From positions 1-64,000 of the forward strand of contig DAISIL010000002.1 in the NCBI GenBank assembly GCA_036822015.1: a stretch of 64,000 bases of DNA, read 5' to 3'. The notes beneath the pieces were generated by a model that was given only the letters and a program-made list of their open reading frames with translations, did no database searches and was not told the origin of the DNA. Source of the DNA: DAISIL01 sp036822015 (GTDB lineage: Bacteria; Bacteroidota; Bacteroidia; Cytophagales; Bernardetiaceae). Within the stretch, counting starts at the first letter, position 1. The number at the start of each line of letters is the position of its first letter. The translations under genes were made by a program, and so were the position numbers. This document shows, piece by piece, positions 1-7,911 of the stretch.

Positions 1-1495
1 TTAGAATTTCAGAAATCTTGGCAAGCAAGGCATTATACTGATTTTTAGATTGCTCTATACTTGTAAGTTCTTTTTGTAAAATATTGATTTGGTTGCTGAT
101 GGCTTGATATTCCTCACTTTTGTCATAATCAATTTTTGACTTGTGCGTTTGCAGATCTTGTTCTTTTGTTTTGAGTATTTTTTTCTGTTGTTGCAATTTC
201 CGTTTTTTGGTAATCAAATCAGTAAGGCTTTTTATCTGGCTTTTTAATGCTAATTCATTGCTGTTCAGAACAGCATTATTTTCTCTTTCATCTTGTTTGA
301 CAAGGCGATTGTATAAGGCAAGCGTCAAAGCCTCGCTGTTTTTAGCAAAACTTTCTATTTCATTTTGGCTAATAAACTCAATGAATTGTTTATCAACATT
401 AGACTCAACCGTAATAATTGGTTCTTTTGGTTCTTTCAAATCTATTGCTTTGCCATCTTTATCCTTGATTTGCAAGCCTTCTCTTTGGAAAAAAAGCGTA
501 CTTTCGAGAAGTACATATTTTTCCAAAATACCCAACAAGGTGCTTTTTCCTGTACCACGCCCGCCAATAATGCAAGTTAAATTAGGGCTAAAATGTAATT
601 CTCTTGCTCCTCTAAGGCAAAAATTGTGGCTAATATCTTGGTTTGAGTCCTTGTCCTTAAAAACAAGTTGTGTAGTATCAGGAAAGTTTAGATTGATTTT
701 TTTAATTTGATATAAGGGTTCTGCGGGTTTAGTTTCTTGTATTTTTACCCGATATTCAGGCTCAAAAATAATCTGCCTTAAACCTTCAAAAGTTGGATTG
801 GCTTTTATCCATAGATTCTGTTTGACCGAGTATTTTCTAATATTATGATTATCACTACATAATATCATAGGCAATATTCTTCCGATCTGTGGAAAAACTT
901 TGTCTTTATACACTTTTTGGTCATCAACTTTTCCAATTTCGTAAACGGCAATAAACTCTAATAAATCCGTTTTCACCGCCATTTTGTATTCCAAAGCATT
1001 TGTTATATTTTCAATGTTGTTAGTCTTAGAACCTGCATGAACTGTTATAATTCCGCCTAATTGATGAACAATTTTAGATGTTTTTTTAAAACATGAATAG
1101 ATTCTCTCATTTGTTTTTTTCTGAACATCTNNNNNNNNNNCAGTTAAATCTAATTTTCCTGCTAATTTTGTCCAAATATCGTCGATATCTGCTTTCTCGG
1201 AAAATATAGCGATAAAGTGAATTGATTCACTGCCACCTAATTCAGAACGAAACTCTATAGCAGGTAATACAGTAATTTGATTTTGACCAAGTTGCTGTAA
1301 TTCTTTAATTCTTTGTGTATCCATCCGATGATGGTCGGTAATTGCAATAACTTTTACATTGTTTTTTACCAATTCATCAATGATATCTTGATTGGTAACA
1401 CTCTTATCCTGATAGTCATAGGAGCTTGGTGTATGAAAGTGCAAATCCCACTTTGCCCATTCAGAGCCTTTTGGATATGGATTGTATCTTGCCAT
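1..1495 (-). CDS. PHP-domain / AAA-like ATPase (TrlF-like), partial and gap-interrupted
   Basis: The frame starts with ATG at 1495 and stays open to the window edge, so the C-terminus is missing. The 10 Ns at 1131-1140 interrupt it, but a 10-base gap keeps the reading frame: the same frame continues on both sides. The N-terminus carries PHP phosphoesterase motifs (DLHFHT at about 17-22, ITDHH at 52-56). After about 300 residues a Walker A motif (GGRGTGKST) opens an ABC/SMC-like ATPase, followed by a lysine- and glutamine-rich coiled-coil stretch. A PHP domain fused to an SMC-like ATPase is the architecture of the TrlF family, which I recall occurring near restriction or defence genes; substrate is unknown. 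The gene is visibly AT-richer than the genes to its right, which may indicate acquisition. Confidence 0.75.
   Translation of the reverse strand, partial: MARYNPYPKGSEWAKWDLHFHTPSSYDYQDKSVTNQDIIDELVKNNVKVIAITDHHRMDTQRIKELQQLGQNQITVLPAIEFRSELGGSESIHFIAIFSEKADIDDIWTKLAGKLDLTXXXXDVQKKTNERIYSCFKKTSKIVHQLGGIITVHAGSKTNNIENITNALEYKMAVKTDLLEFIAVYEIGKVDDQKVYKDKVFPQIGRILPMILCSDNHNIRKYSVKQNLWIKANPTFEGLRQIIFEPEYRVKIQETKPAEPLYQIKKINLNFPDTTQLVFKDKDSNQDISHNFCLRGARELHFSPNLTCIIGGRGTGKSTLLGILEKYVLLESTLFFQREGLQIKDKDGKAIDLKEPKEPIITVESNVDKQFIEFISQNEIESFAKNSEALTLALYNRLVKQDERENNAVLNSNELALKSQIKSLTDLITKKRKLQQQKKILKTKEQDLQTHKSKIDYDKSEEYQAISNQINILQKELTSIEQSKNQYNALLAKISEIL
1131..1140. other. Assembly gap (10 N)
   Basis: Ten undefined bases lie inside the PHP-ATPase gene. 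Reading frame is the same before and after, so either the true gap is a multiple of three away from 10 bases or the 10 Ns are an arbitrary spacer. Confidence 0.99.
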
Positions 1496-1569
1496 AGTTT
1501 TTTTGATTTACCTCTCACTCCAAAGCAAACATACTAAAAAACTACAGCAAACCAAAAACGCCCCTGCCC

Positions 1570-1602
1570 TTGCACAAAACCGCTCCATATTGCTTATCTT
1601 TG
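1570..1602 (+). promoter_or_regulatory. Putative Bacteroidota promoter, esterase gene
   Basis: TATCTTTG at 1595-1602 fits the TAnnTTTG -7 box; TTGC at 1570-1573 is a partial -33 box with a 21-base spacer. The ATG at 1607 lies only four bases after the -7 box, so the message would be leaderless or nearly so. Confidence 0.4.
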
Positions 1603-1606
1603 GCTG

Positions 1607-2263
1607 ATGAAACACGTTTCGCTTACCATCCAAGCATCTTATACCACGTATCATGCCCTGACCCCATCCACGCGGCATATCTGGATGGCCTGTCATGGCT
1701 ATGGCCAACTGGCGCGGCATTTTGTCCGTCGCTTTGATGCCCTGGAGCCACAGGAAAACTTCGTGATTGCGCCCCAGGGCTTGTCCCGTTTTTATCTCGA
1801 CGACAAGTACCAGCACGTGGGTGCCTCCTGGATCACGCGGGAGGAGCGGGAGATGAGCCTCCAAAATATGTACACTTACCTCAACGCCGTCTTTGCGGCC
1901 GAGACCGCAGAAGCCCCTGATACAGCAGGTCTTACGCTTTTTGGCTTCTCGCAGGGGGCGGCAGCCGTGATCCGTTGGGCCCTGGCGCATCAGGTGCCGT
2001 TTGAGCGGTTGTTTTTTTGGGCGGGTGGCTTCCCCGAGGAGATCACACCGCAGGATGTCCGCTACCTGAACACGGACGAGATCGAAGTAAACTTCTTTGT
2101 GGGCAGCGAAGACCCATTTTATACCCCCGAGACGCTCGAGCGGCAGATGTCTCTGTTGCAACGGGTCTTTCCGCAGGTGCGCGTGATTCCTTTTGAGGGC
2201 GCGCATGAGGTCAAGCGGGAGGTATTGGTACAGGTAGCAACGCGCCCGATGCTCTCGCGTTAG
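1607..2263 (+). CDS. Serine esterase, phospholipase/carboxylesterase family (alpha/beta hydrolase)
   Basis: A 218-residue protein of the Abhydrolase_2 (YpfH/YitV-like) type. The nucleophile elbow GFSQG places Ser115; Asp169 (GSEDPF) and His200 (EGAHEV) complete a catalytic triad. The oxyanion-side motif CHGYGQ is at residues 29-34. No signal peptide is visible, so it probably acts in the cytoplasm on short-chain or lysophospholipid esters; the substrate cannot be inferred. The start is supported because family members begin just before this conserved strand. It runs convergently into the FMN reductase gene, the two 3' ends overlapping by four bases. Confidence 0.85.
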   Translation: MKHVSLTIQASYTTYHALTPSTRHIWMACHGYGQLARHFVRRFDALEPQENFVIAPQGLSRFYLDDKYQHVGASWITREEREMSLQNMYTYLNAVFAAETAEAPDTAGLTLFGFSQGAAAVIRWALAHQVPFERLFFWAGGFPEEITPQDVRYLNTDEIEVNFFVGSEDPFYTPETLERQMSLLQRVFPQVRVIPFEGAHEVKREVLVQVATRPMLSR

Positions 2264-2808
2264 GCTTTCATTTTTTGGGCAAAGCTAAGGAGTGCCTGCG
2301 CAAAGGTTTCGATTTTAGAAAGAAAATCAGGGTTGATTAAAGCCCCCGTTTCGTCGATCTGTTGGGTGATCTGCCCACAGAGGAGCATCTGGGGTTGGGG
2401 ATAGGCCTGCACGGCCAGGATGAGCTGTTGGAGTGCCAGGGCTGCCCGCATACCGCCCATCGCCCCCGTCGATGCTGTGGCAACGCCGATGGGTTTTCCG
2501 CCTAGCTCGTCCTTGCCCATACGATCAACGAATCCCTTGAGGGCAGAAGAGAAGCTACCGTTGTACTCTGGGCTGACCAAAATCACGGCATCGGCATTTT
2601 TTAGGTCTGTGCTGGCGGCGAGCAGTTCCGCTGATGGGTCTTCGAGTAACCGCAGGCGTTCTACGAAAGGAGGTAGGTCAAGGGCGGCTAAGTCGATCAG
2701 TTGTACCGATGTATCGGCTTGGTTTTTCAGATACTGCTCGAGAGCCAGTGCTAGGCGGTGGCTGTTGCGACCTGGACGGGTGCTGCCAGAGATGATGGCG
2801 ATTTTCAT
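2260..2808 (-). CDS. NADPH-dependent FMN reductase family protein
   Basis: A 182-residue flavodoxin-like protein. The phosphate-binding loop SGSTRPGRNS lies at residues 7-16 and the flavin-contact motif SPEYNGSFSSALKGF at about 79-93, both typical of the FMN_red family (chromate/azo/quinone reductase-like, SsuE-like enzymes). It should transfer electrons from NAD(P)H to flavin or quinone-type acceptors in the cytoplasm. The gene is transcribed alone; its 3' end overlaps the esterase gene tail to tail. Confidence 0.85.
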   Translation of the reverse strand: MKIAIISGSTRPGRNSHRLALALEQYLKNQADTSVQLIDLAALDLPPFVERLRLLEDPSAELLAASTDLKNADAVILVSPEYNGSFSSALKGFVDRMGKDELGGKPIGVATASTGAMGGMRAALALQQLILAVQAYPQPQMLLCGQITQQIDETGALINPDFLSKIETFAQALLSFAQKMKA

Positions 2809-2855
2809 TTGGAACGATAATTGTTTTTTTTGAGGGAAAAAAAATAAAAAGACCT

Positions 2856-3398
2856 ATGAAAAAGTTGTGTGTATTTGCCATGGCCTTCTTTTGGATTTGT
2901 TTTCAAGGACTTGCCCAACAGGTGATCCCCCTGGAAGAGAACCAATCATCCAATCAGGATGGTTTGTCGGTGGGCTTTTCGGTAACCAATGAACGCACCC
3001 AAAGCGCGGGCAAAGAAGAATTTTCACGGTACGAAATTACGGTTTATCTGACTAACCAAAGCGGTTGCCCAAAAATTGTCTTGACCGGAACGGGCTTTCA
3101 GGGAGCTTTTGGGGGGAGTATCATGGATCCATCCGTTTTTGGGGTCTTTGATTGCATCAATGCTACGGGTCGTCGCATGACCTCCAAAAGTGCCGAAGTA
3201 CGTGCCAACCAGTTTATTGTCCCCTTTGAGCGGCAAGATACCAACGCCGAAGGAAAAACGATCACGCGCACCGAGCGTGTCCAGGCAGGTTTTATCCTCC
3301 GCGATGGCGAGACCATCTCAACGGACATCATCGTTTTGGTGCCGCTCGGAGAACGCCCGAGGATACAAGCCCGCGTAACGGCATTCTCTAACCTATAA
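2856..3398 (+). CDS. Secreted protein of unknown function
   Basis: A 180-residue protein that I do not recognise. Residues 1-20 form a signal peptide (Lys-Lys, hydrophobic core, ending GLAQ with Gln after the likely cut), so the mature protein is periplasmic or outer-membrane associated. The mature part alternates polar and hydrophobic residues like a beta-sandwich and carries two cysteines (TNQSGCPK and FGVFDCIN) that could form a disulfide. It is convergent with the DUF4249 gene, separated by one base. Confidence 0.6.
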   Translation: MKKLCVFAMAFFWICFQGLAQQVIPLEENQSSNQDGLSVGFSVTNERTQSAGKEEFSRYEITVYLTNQSGCPKIVLTGTGFQGAFGGSIMDPSVFGVFDCINATGRRMTSKSAEVRANQFIVPFERQDTNAEGKTITRTERVQAGFILRDGETISTDIIVLVPLGERPRIQARVTAFSNL

Positions 3399-3399
3399 G

Positions 3400-4212
3400 T
3401 TATTCATCTTCAATGATCTGTACGACACGTATCAGCGAGGAAGCACTAAAAATACCCAAACCGCCATTGCTGATGTTGGTGCGTGGATTGACGGGTGGCG
3501 GCGAAAACAAACCACCGTCGTTGCCCGCCAGGCTCAACAGATCGCTATAATAATCGAAGACATCTTCATTGATCGAGTACTGCTCCAAAGCCACCGTATC
3601 GCCCAGATCGAAGGCGTAGGGAAGTTCTAGGTTTTCGATGTTGTCCTGGACAAAGCGATCATCGGCGAGCAAAATATCATCGAAGCCATCAAATAGGCTG
3701 TCATTGAGATAGACCCTCCAGCGATAGAAGTTCTTTTCGTTGGGGGGTTCTTTGGCAAAAAAGTACAGGTAATACCCGTCGTCTCGGAACGGCCGGCCGG
3801 CTACATAGCGCACCGTCAGGGAGTCGATTTGGGTAACGGGTAGGAGTTGGGAGCTAGCCCTAAAAAATTCTTCCTGGACTTGTACCGAAAGGCTATACGT
3901 GCGCCCGACCTCTCCCTTGAAGGCGGGGTCTGTGGGGACGTAAAAGCCCGGGCTGTCCTCCCGAAAGATCATTTCGTTGCCCGTATCGTCGCTTATACTC
4001 ACCTGGGCCCCCGAGATGCGGGGGGCTTGCGTAGGGTTGTAGAAATCAAGAGATTGGGTAAGGATGACCCAGGAATAGCCCACCGTATCCACGACCTGCC
4101 CTTGTATGACAACGAGCGGTTCCTCCATGCTGCGGAGGGGTAAGTCGATCACTTGTTCGCAAGCGGTGAGCAGGGTACCGATCATCAAAATCCATACAAA
4201 ATAAATGCGCAT
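3400..4212 (-). CDS. DUF4249 family lipoprotein
   Basis: A 270-residue lipoprotein: the signal peptide ends in LLTAC, making Cys18 the lipidated residue. The following segment (EQVIDLPLRSMEEPLVVIQG, then an Ig-like strand pattern and a GEVGRTYSLSV motif) is that of DUF4249, a Bacteroidota outer-membrane-associated family normally encoded next to a TonB-dependent receptor, where it is thought to act as an accessory lipoprotein. Here no receptor gene is adjacent, so its partner is unknown. Confidence 0.8.
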   Translation of the reverse strand: MRIYFVWILMIGTLLTACEQVIDLPLRSMEEPLVVIQGQVVDTVGYSWVILTQSLDFYNPTQAPRISGAQVSISDDTGNEMIFREDSPGFYVPTDPAFKGEVGRTYSLSVQVQEEFFRASSQLLPVTQIDSLTVRYVAGRPFRDDGYYLYFFAKEPPNEKNFYRWRVYLNDSLFDGFDDILLADDRFVQDNIENLELPYAFDLGDTVALEQYSINEDVFDYYSDLLSLAGNDGGLFSPPPVNPRTNISNGGLGIFSASSLIRVVQIIEDE

Positions 4213-4319
4213 CTGTTTTCTTGTTTTGATTACTCTTCTTACAAAGAGGCTTTGTAGAGCAAAAAGTTGCTTGATGGTTCGTATTTTTTTTTTCGCTATC
4301 TTGCCTCAAATTATCATGT

Positions 4320-5426
4320 ATGCCCGTTAAGCCACCCGATCAAGTAAACTGGGATTTTATTGTAGAAACGATCCGTACCGAGCGTTGTGTGTTGATGCTA
4401 GGCCCTGAGGTGGCGCGTAATGCCGAGGGCTTATCGCTTTATCAGTCGCTCCTGGAAAGCCTCGACCTAAGCAACCAGGCAAAGGTACGTTATTACAACG
4501 ACGATGAGTTTTTTTTCTTTCGCGACCCTTTGGCCAAAACGAGGGCCGTTTTTGATATTCAGCAGTTTTATGCTCGGCATAGTCCCTCGCCGCTTTTTGA
4601 GCAAATTCTCCAAATTCCTTTCCATCTGTGTATCTCTGTTTCGCCGGACTTGATGCTGCGTCAGTCTTTTGAGCAGTACAACTTGCCCCATCGCTTCGAC
4701 TACTACCGCAAGTACGAGAACCCCCAAGCGATCGAACGTCCTACGCAAGATTATCCCCTGATCTACAATCTCTTTGGTGCTATTGAGGATGATGAATCGC
4801 TGATCTTTACCCACGAAGACCTCTTCGAGTTTTTGTTCGCCATCCTGGGGGATCGGAAGCTACCACGCGGGCTGGAGAGCCAACTCCAAAGTGCCAAAAA
4901 CTTTATTTTTTTGGGCTTTAAGTTCGATAAATGGTACGTTAAGTTGCTCTTGCGTTTGTTGAGTTTGCATACGGGAAACTTCTTGCGCTACGCTTCTTAT
5001 AGCCAGGATTCGGTCGAGACGCTCAACTTTTGTATGGATCACTTTCGGATTGATTTCATTGACCTAAGCATGGATGATTTTGTTCAGACCCTCTACGACC
5101 GCTGTCAGGAACGCGGGATGCTCCGCCCACTCTCGACGAGCGATACCGTACAAACGCCCTGGGAAATCATCCAGGGATACATCCGAAAAGACGAAGTGAA
5201 GGCGGCTTTGCTCAAAATCGAAAGCTACCTAGCTCCCCTGCCCCAGGAGGAGGAACTCCTCACGACGCTCACCCTGCTGATGAGCCGCTACAACCGCCTC
5301 CAGCGAAAGATCACCAATGGGGTCATCGACGAGGACGAATCCGAACGCCAACTCAACCGCATCAAACAAGATGTCCTTAGCCTCGGGGAAGCCCTCCAGG
5401 AAATACTTGAAGAACAGCAGCTATAG
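4320..5426 (+). CDS. SIR2-like protein with C-terminal effector-associated domain (EAD11-like)
   Basis: A 368-residue protein. Residues 12-260 match the SIR2-like (SIR2_2) fold: a strand-loop VLMLGPEVA at 24-32 in place of the NAD-binding GAGxS loop, LIYNLFG at 147-153 followed by SLIFTHEDLFEFL at 160-172, and FIFLGFKFDKW at 195-205. The usual catalytic His of the LHG motif is Phe152 here, so NAD hydrolysis is uncertain. Residues 281-363 (SRYNRLQRKITNGVIDEDE region) look like effector-associated domain 11, an adaptor module described in bacterial conflict systems that joins effectors to NTPase or other partners through homotypic contacts. The HTH gene follows after five bases. No signal peptide or membrane segment. 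Confidence 0.7.
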   Translation: MPVKPPDQVNWDFIVETIRTERCVLMLGPEVARNAEGLSLYQSLLESLDLSNQAKVRYYNDDEFFFFRDPLAKTRAVFDIQQFYARHSPSPLFEQILQIPFHLCISVSPDLMLRQSFEQYNLPHRFDYYRKYENPQAIERPTQDYPLIYNLFGAIEDDESLIFTHEDLFEFLFAILGDRKLPRGLESQLQSAKNFIFLGFKFDKWYVKLLLRLLSLHTGNFLRYASYSQDSVETLNFCMDHFRIDFIDLSMDDFVQTLYDRCQERGMLRPLSTSDTVQTPWEIIQGYIRKDEVKAALLKIESYLAPLPQEEELLTTLTLLMSRYNRLQRKITNGVIDEDESERQLNRIKQDVLSLGEALQEILEEQQL

Positions 5427-5431
5427 CCACC

Positions 5432-5806
5432 ATGGAAAGCACCTTGCATTTGGCAGATAACCTGCGTTGGCTGCGCCAGGAACACGACCTAACCCAGGAT
5501 CAGCTGGCCCAGATACTCGACCTCAAGCGCAACACCATCACGGCTTATGAGAGCCAAAGAAGCCTACCGCCCCTGCCCATCTTGATTCGTTTGGCGGGAT
5601 ACTTTCAGGTGAGCATCGACCATCTCTTATTCTGGGACTACAAAGCCGATGCCCCCATAGATGATACACCTGCCGCTTCCGAACGCGAAACCTTGCGCCA
5701 GCACTACGAAGCCTTACAGATCGCGTACCTACGTCAGGAGATTCACTGCCGCCAGGAGATCATACGCCTCAAAGAAGAACTCCAACAACTCAAGGGCGAT
5801 CTTTGA
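5432..5806 (+). CDS. Xre-family HTH protein with C-terminal coiled coil
   Basis: A 124-residue protein. Residues 7-66 form an HTH_3/Xre domain (NLRWLRQEHDLTQDQLAQIL, then NTITAYESQRSLPPL and VSIDHLLF). Residues 85-124 are a charged helix (REIHCRQEIIRLKEELQQL pattern) likely to dimerise as a coiled coil. Its start lies five bases after the SIR2-EAD stop, so the two are probably co-transcribed and it may regulate that operon or act as its DNA-binding partner. Its 3' end overlaps the convergent membrane-protein gene by 17 bases. Confidence 0.8.
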   Translation: MESTLHLADNLRWLRQEHDLTQDQLAQILDLKRNTITAYESQRSLPPLPILIRLAGYFQVSIDHLLFWDYKADAPIDDTPAASERETLRQHYEALQIAYLRQEIHCRQEIIRLKEELQQLKGDL

Positions 5807-6002
5807 GCGGGCAGGTATTGACCCCAATCAGGGTGTATAGCCCACAAAAGCGAACCGTCGCCGTGGCGGCCAGGGCAATGCCCCCAACCAAGACAACCCA
5901 GCCTAGGGTTCCGGCAACGACTCCACTGGCGTACAAGACCACCAAGATAAGGGCTACGGCGTAGCGGATCAGTCGGTCTATTTTTCCTACGTTTGTTTGC
6001 AT
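5790..6002 (-). CDS. YgaP-like inner-membrane protein (DUF2892)
   Basis: A 70-residue protein with two hydrophobic helices (about 13-32 and 33-50) and the family motif around NVGKIDRLIRY and FCGLYTLIGVNTC, matching the DUF2892/YgaP transmembrane family. In other proteins this module is fused to rhodanese domains; here it stands alone. The physiological role is unknown. Convergent with the HTH gene. Confidence 0.8.
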   Translation of the reverse strand: MQTNVGKIDRLIRYAVALILVVLYASGVVAGTLGWVVLVGGIALAATATVRFCGLYTLIGVNTCPLKDRP

Positions 6003-6093
6003 GGCATGATTGTTTCAGAAATGGTTTAAGCGAAAGTACAAAAAAAATATGACTTACCCCAAAGACAGTCTGTAGGCCGCTTTGGCGGTTTGG

Positions 6094-7230
6094 TTATTCC
6101 ACCATGAGCAGCGGCTGGGGCGTAAAGCAAAGCACAAAGACTACCAGAGCCAGCACACCCAACGCCTTCCTGATCGGGCTAAGCGGAACAGACTCCTCTG
6201 CCCCCGGATGAGAGATACCCACCACACGCCCCAGCAAAAAACCAAACAACAGCCAGGCATGGTAGCCCTCAATGCCTGGAAACAAAGCCGCAATACCCCA
6301 TTGGCACAAAACCAGCACCAGAGCCACCACCAAAGCCGCCTGCCAGTGCCGAAACTCACGCGCCCATACCCAGTACAGATAGCCCACATACAAGATAAAG
6401 CCCGTCGGAGATTCCCATACATCGGATACCGAAAACAGCCCCAATCCCGCATAGCCCAAAAAGACAAAGAAAAACAGCCGTGCAATGCGCTGATGCCAGC
6501 GGTAGCCCACCAGCCCATAGAGGACGTGTCCGCCGTCGAGTTGGCCGATGGGCAGTAGGTTGAGGGCCGTAAAAAACAAAGCCAGATAACCGGCCAGCAA
6601 ATACGGGTAGTGCATGATCTCGAAATCATTGGGGAGCAATGCCGGATCTGCGACCCAATATTTGAACGCCTCAAAAAGCAGATTTGTGCCCAGCCGAACG
6701 CCACCCTCGGGGGCATCCTGATACACGTGATCGGCATAAGCCAGACCATACTGGGCATACTCGGGATGAATCTCGAAGATATGCTCGGCGGGCGGCAAAA
6801 AAGTAAATCCGTACCACAACACACCCAATGCTACCACAAAGCCCGCTAGTGGCCCCGCAATCCCGACATCAAAATACACCTTCCGAGACCATATCCGGCT
6901 CCTGATACGGATAAACGCGCCCATTGTCCCGATGGAAGGCGCACCCGCAAAAAGTGGTAAAAAGCCCAACCAAAGCGGAATGTAGTACGGCAAGCTGACC
7001 CGCAGCCGGTGGTATTGCGCCACAAAGTAATGCCCAAACTCATGTACGGTCAGGATGCCCAAAAAAGGGATCGAGTAATGTAGCCCATCCCAAAAGTGCG
7101 CCCACGTCAGGGCAGGTGAAACCCAAAAAAAAGGCCGCCCCCATATCCACTCTGCCCCCGCAAATGTCGTAGCAATGAAGGTCAGGAGGAAGAGCAGGGG
7201 ATGCAAAAGCAAGCGAAGCAAGGGGCGCAT
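6094..7230 (-). CDS. Site-2 protease family intramembrane metalloprotease (M50)
   Basis: A polytopic membrane protein of about 378 residues. The zinc-binding motif HEFGH is near residues 63-67 and the second metal motif LDGGH about 165 residues later, both inside hydrophobic segments, as in M50 site-2 proteases that cleave membrane-bound regulators. No PDZ domain is evident. Two starts are possible: GTG at 7248, which overlaps the upstream methyltransferase stop as GTGA, or the ATG at 7230 chosen here. The tight spacing suggests one transcription unit with the methyltransferase and DUF697 genes. The substrate is unknown. Confidence 0.85.
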   Translation of the reverse strand: MRPLLRLLLHPLLFLLTFIATTFAGAEWIWGRPFFWVSPALTWAHFWDGLHYSIPFLGILTVHEFGHYFVAQYHRLRVSLPYYIPLWLGFLPLFAGAPSIGTMGAFIRIRSRIWSRKVYFDVGIAGPLAGFVVALGVLWYGFTFLPPAEHIFEIHPEYAQYGLAYADHVYQDAPEGGVRLGTNLLFEAFKYWVADPALLPNDFEIMHYPYLLAGYLALFFTALNLLPIGQLDGGHVLYGLVGYRWHQRIARLFFFVFLGYAGLGLFSVSDVWESPTGFILYVGYLYWVWAREFRHWQAALVVALVLVLCQWGIAALFPGIEGYHAWLLFGFLLGRVVGISHPGAEESVPLSPIRKALGVLALVVFVLCFTPQPLLMVE

Positions 7231-7244
7231 AGGGGGCGATGTTT

Positions 7245-7901
7245 TCACTTGGTCAGGATGTACATCTCCCGCTCGAGTCCCGTAGCAGAGCTATAAGGGC
7301 GTTGCTCGAGGGAGGAGAAGCCGGCCGCCTCAGACATCCGAGCCATATCTTCGGGATAGGGCATATAGCCCTCCAGGGTTCCCCACTCGGTTTCGACGCG
7401 GATGTATTTTCGGTCTATCTTTTTGCCGACGTATTTGATTTGATCGCGGGGTGCGTCGATGTATGCCTTGCCTTGTGGGTGGAGTTGGGAGTAGATGCGA
7501 TGGAGGCAAAGCATTTGATCCTCGGGAGTTTGTTCGAGTATGCCTGACCAGAGCCACAAGACAGCATCGACCGCTGTGGGCAGTTGTAGGTCTCGGATGT
7601 CTTGTTGGATCGGGCTTACGGGGGGGTGAGTAGTTTGTTCTTCGATCAGTTGCAATAGATGGGGGATACGATCGACGGCAAATATTTCTCCGGCGTATCC
7701 CATCTCGAGCAGCCCCAGGACACAACGCCCATAGCCTGCCCCTAGCTCGGCGATGCTTTGGGTGTCCACCAAATCAGGGAAGATCACTTGCAGGTCAGGG
7801 AGGGTATCAAAGCCCGTCAGTTGTGCCAGTTCATGGAACTTTTGGAGTTCCATTTTGCGGTAAAAGTCAAGGTTATCTGCTCGGATGGTGGAATGCGTCA
7901 T
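7245..7901 (-). CDS. Class I SAM-dependent methyltransferase
   Basis: The Rossmann glycine motif IAELGAGYGRCVLGL and the acidic strand end IFAVDRIPHLLQL show a class I S-adenosylmethionine-binding fold; substrate is not deducible. The start is placed at 7901 (MTHSTIRADN), ten bases after the DUF697 stop; an upstream in-frame ATG at 7925 would overlap that gene by 14 bases and adds residues unlike the family. It lies between the DUF697-SHOCT gene and the site-2 protease in the same direction. Confidence 0.75.
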   Translation of the reverse strand: MTHSTIRADNLDFYRKMELQKFHELAQLTGFDTLPDLQVIFPDLVDTQSIAELGAGYGRCVLGLLEMGYAGEIFAVDRIPHLLQLIEEQTTHPPVSPIQQDIRDLQLPTAVDAVLWLWSGILEQTPEDQMLCLHRIYSQLHPQGKAYIDAPRDQIKYVGKKIDRKYIRVETEWGTLEGYMPYPEDMARMSEAAGFSSLEQRPYSSATGLEREMYILTK

Positions 7902-7911
7902 GAAAGCAAAA

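Noticed and set aside
1508..2206. A 232-codon minus-strand open frame opposite the esterase
   Set aside because: No domain; the esterase with an intact catalytic triad is on the other strand.
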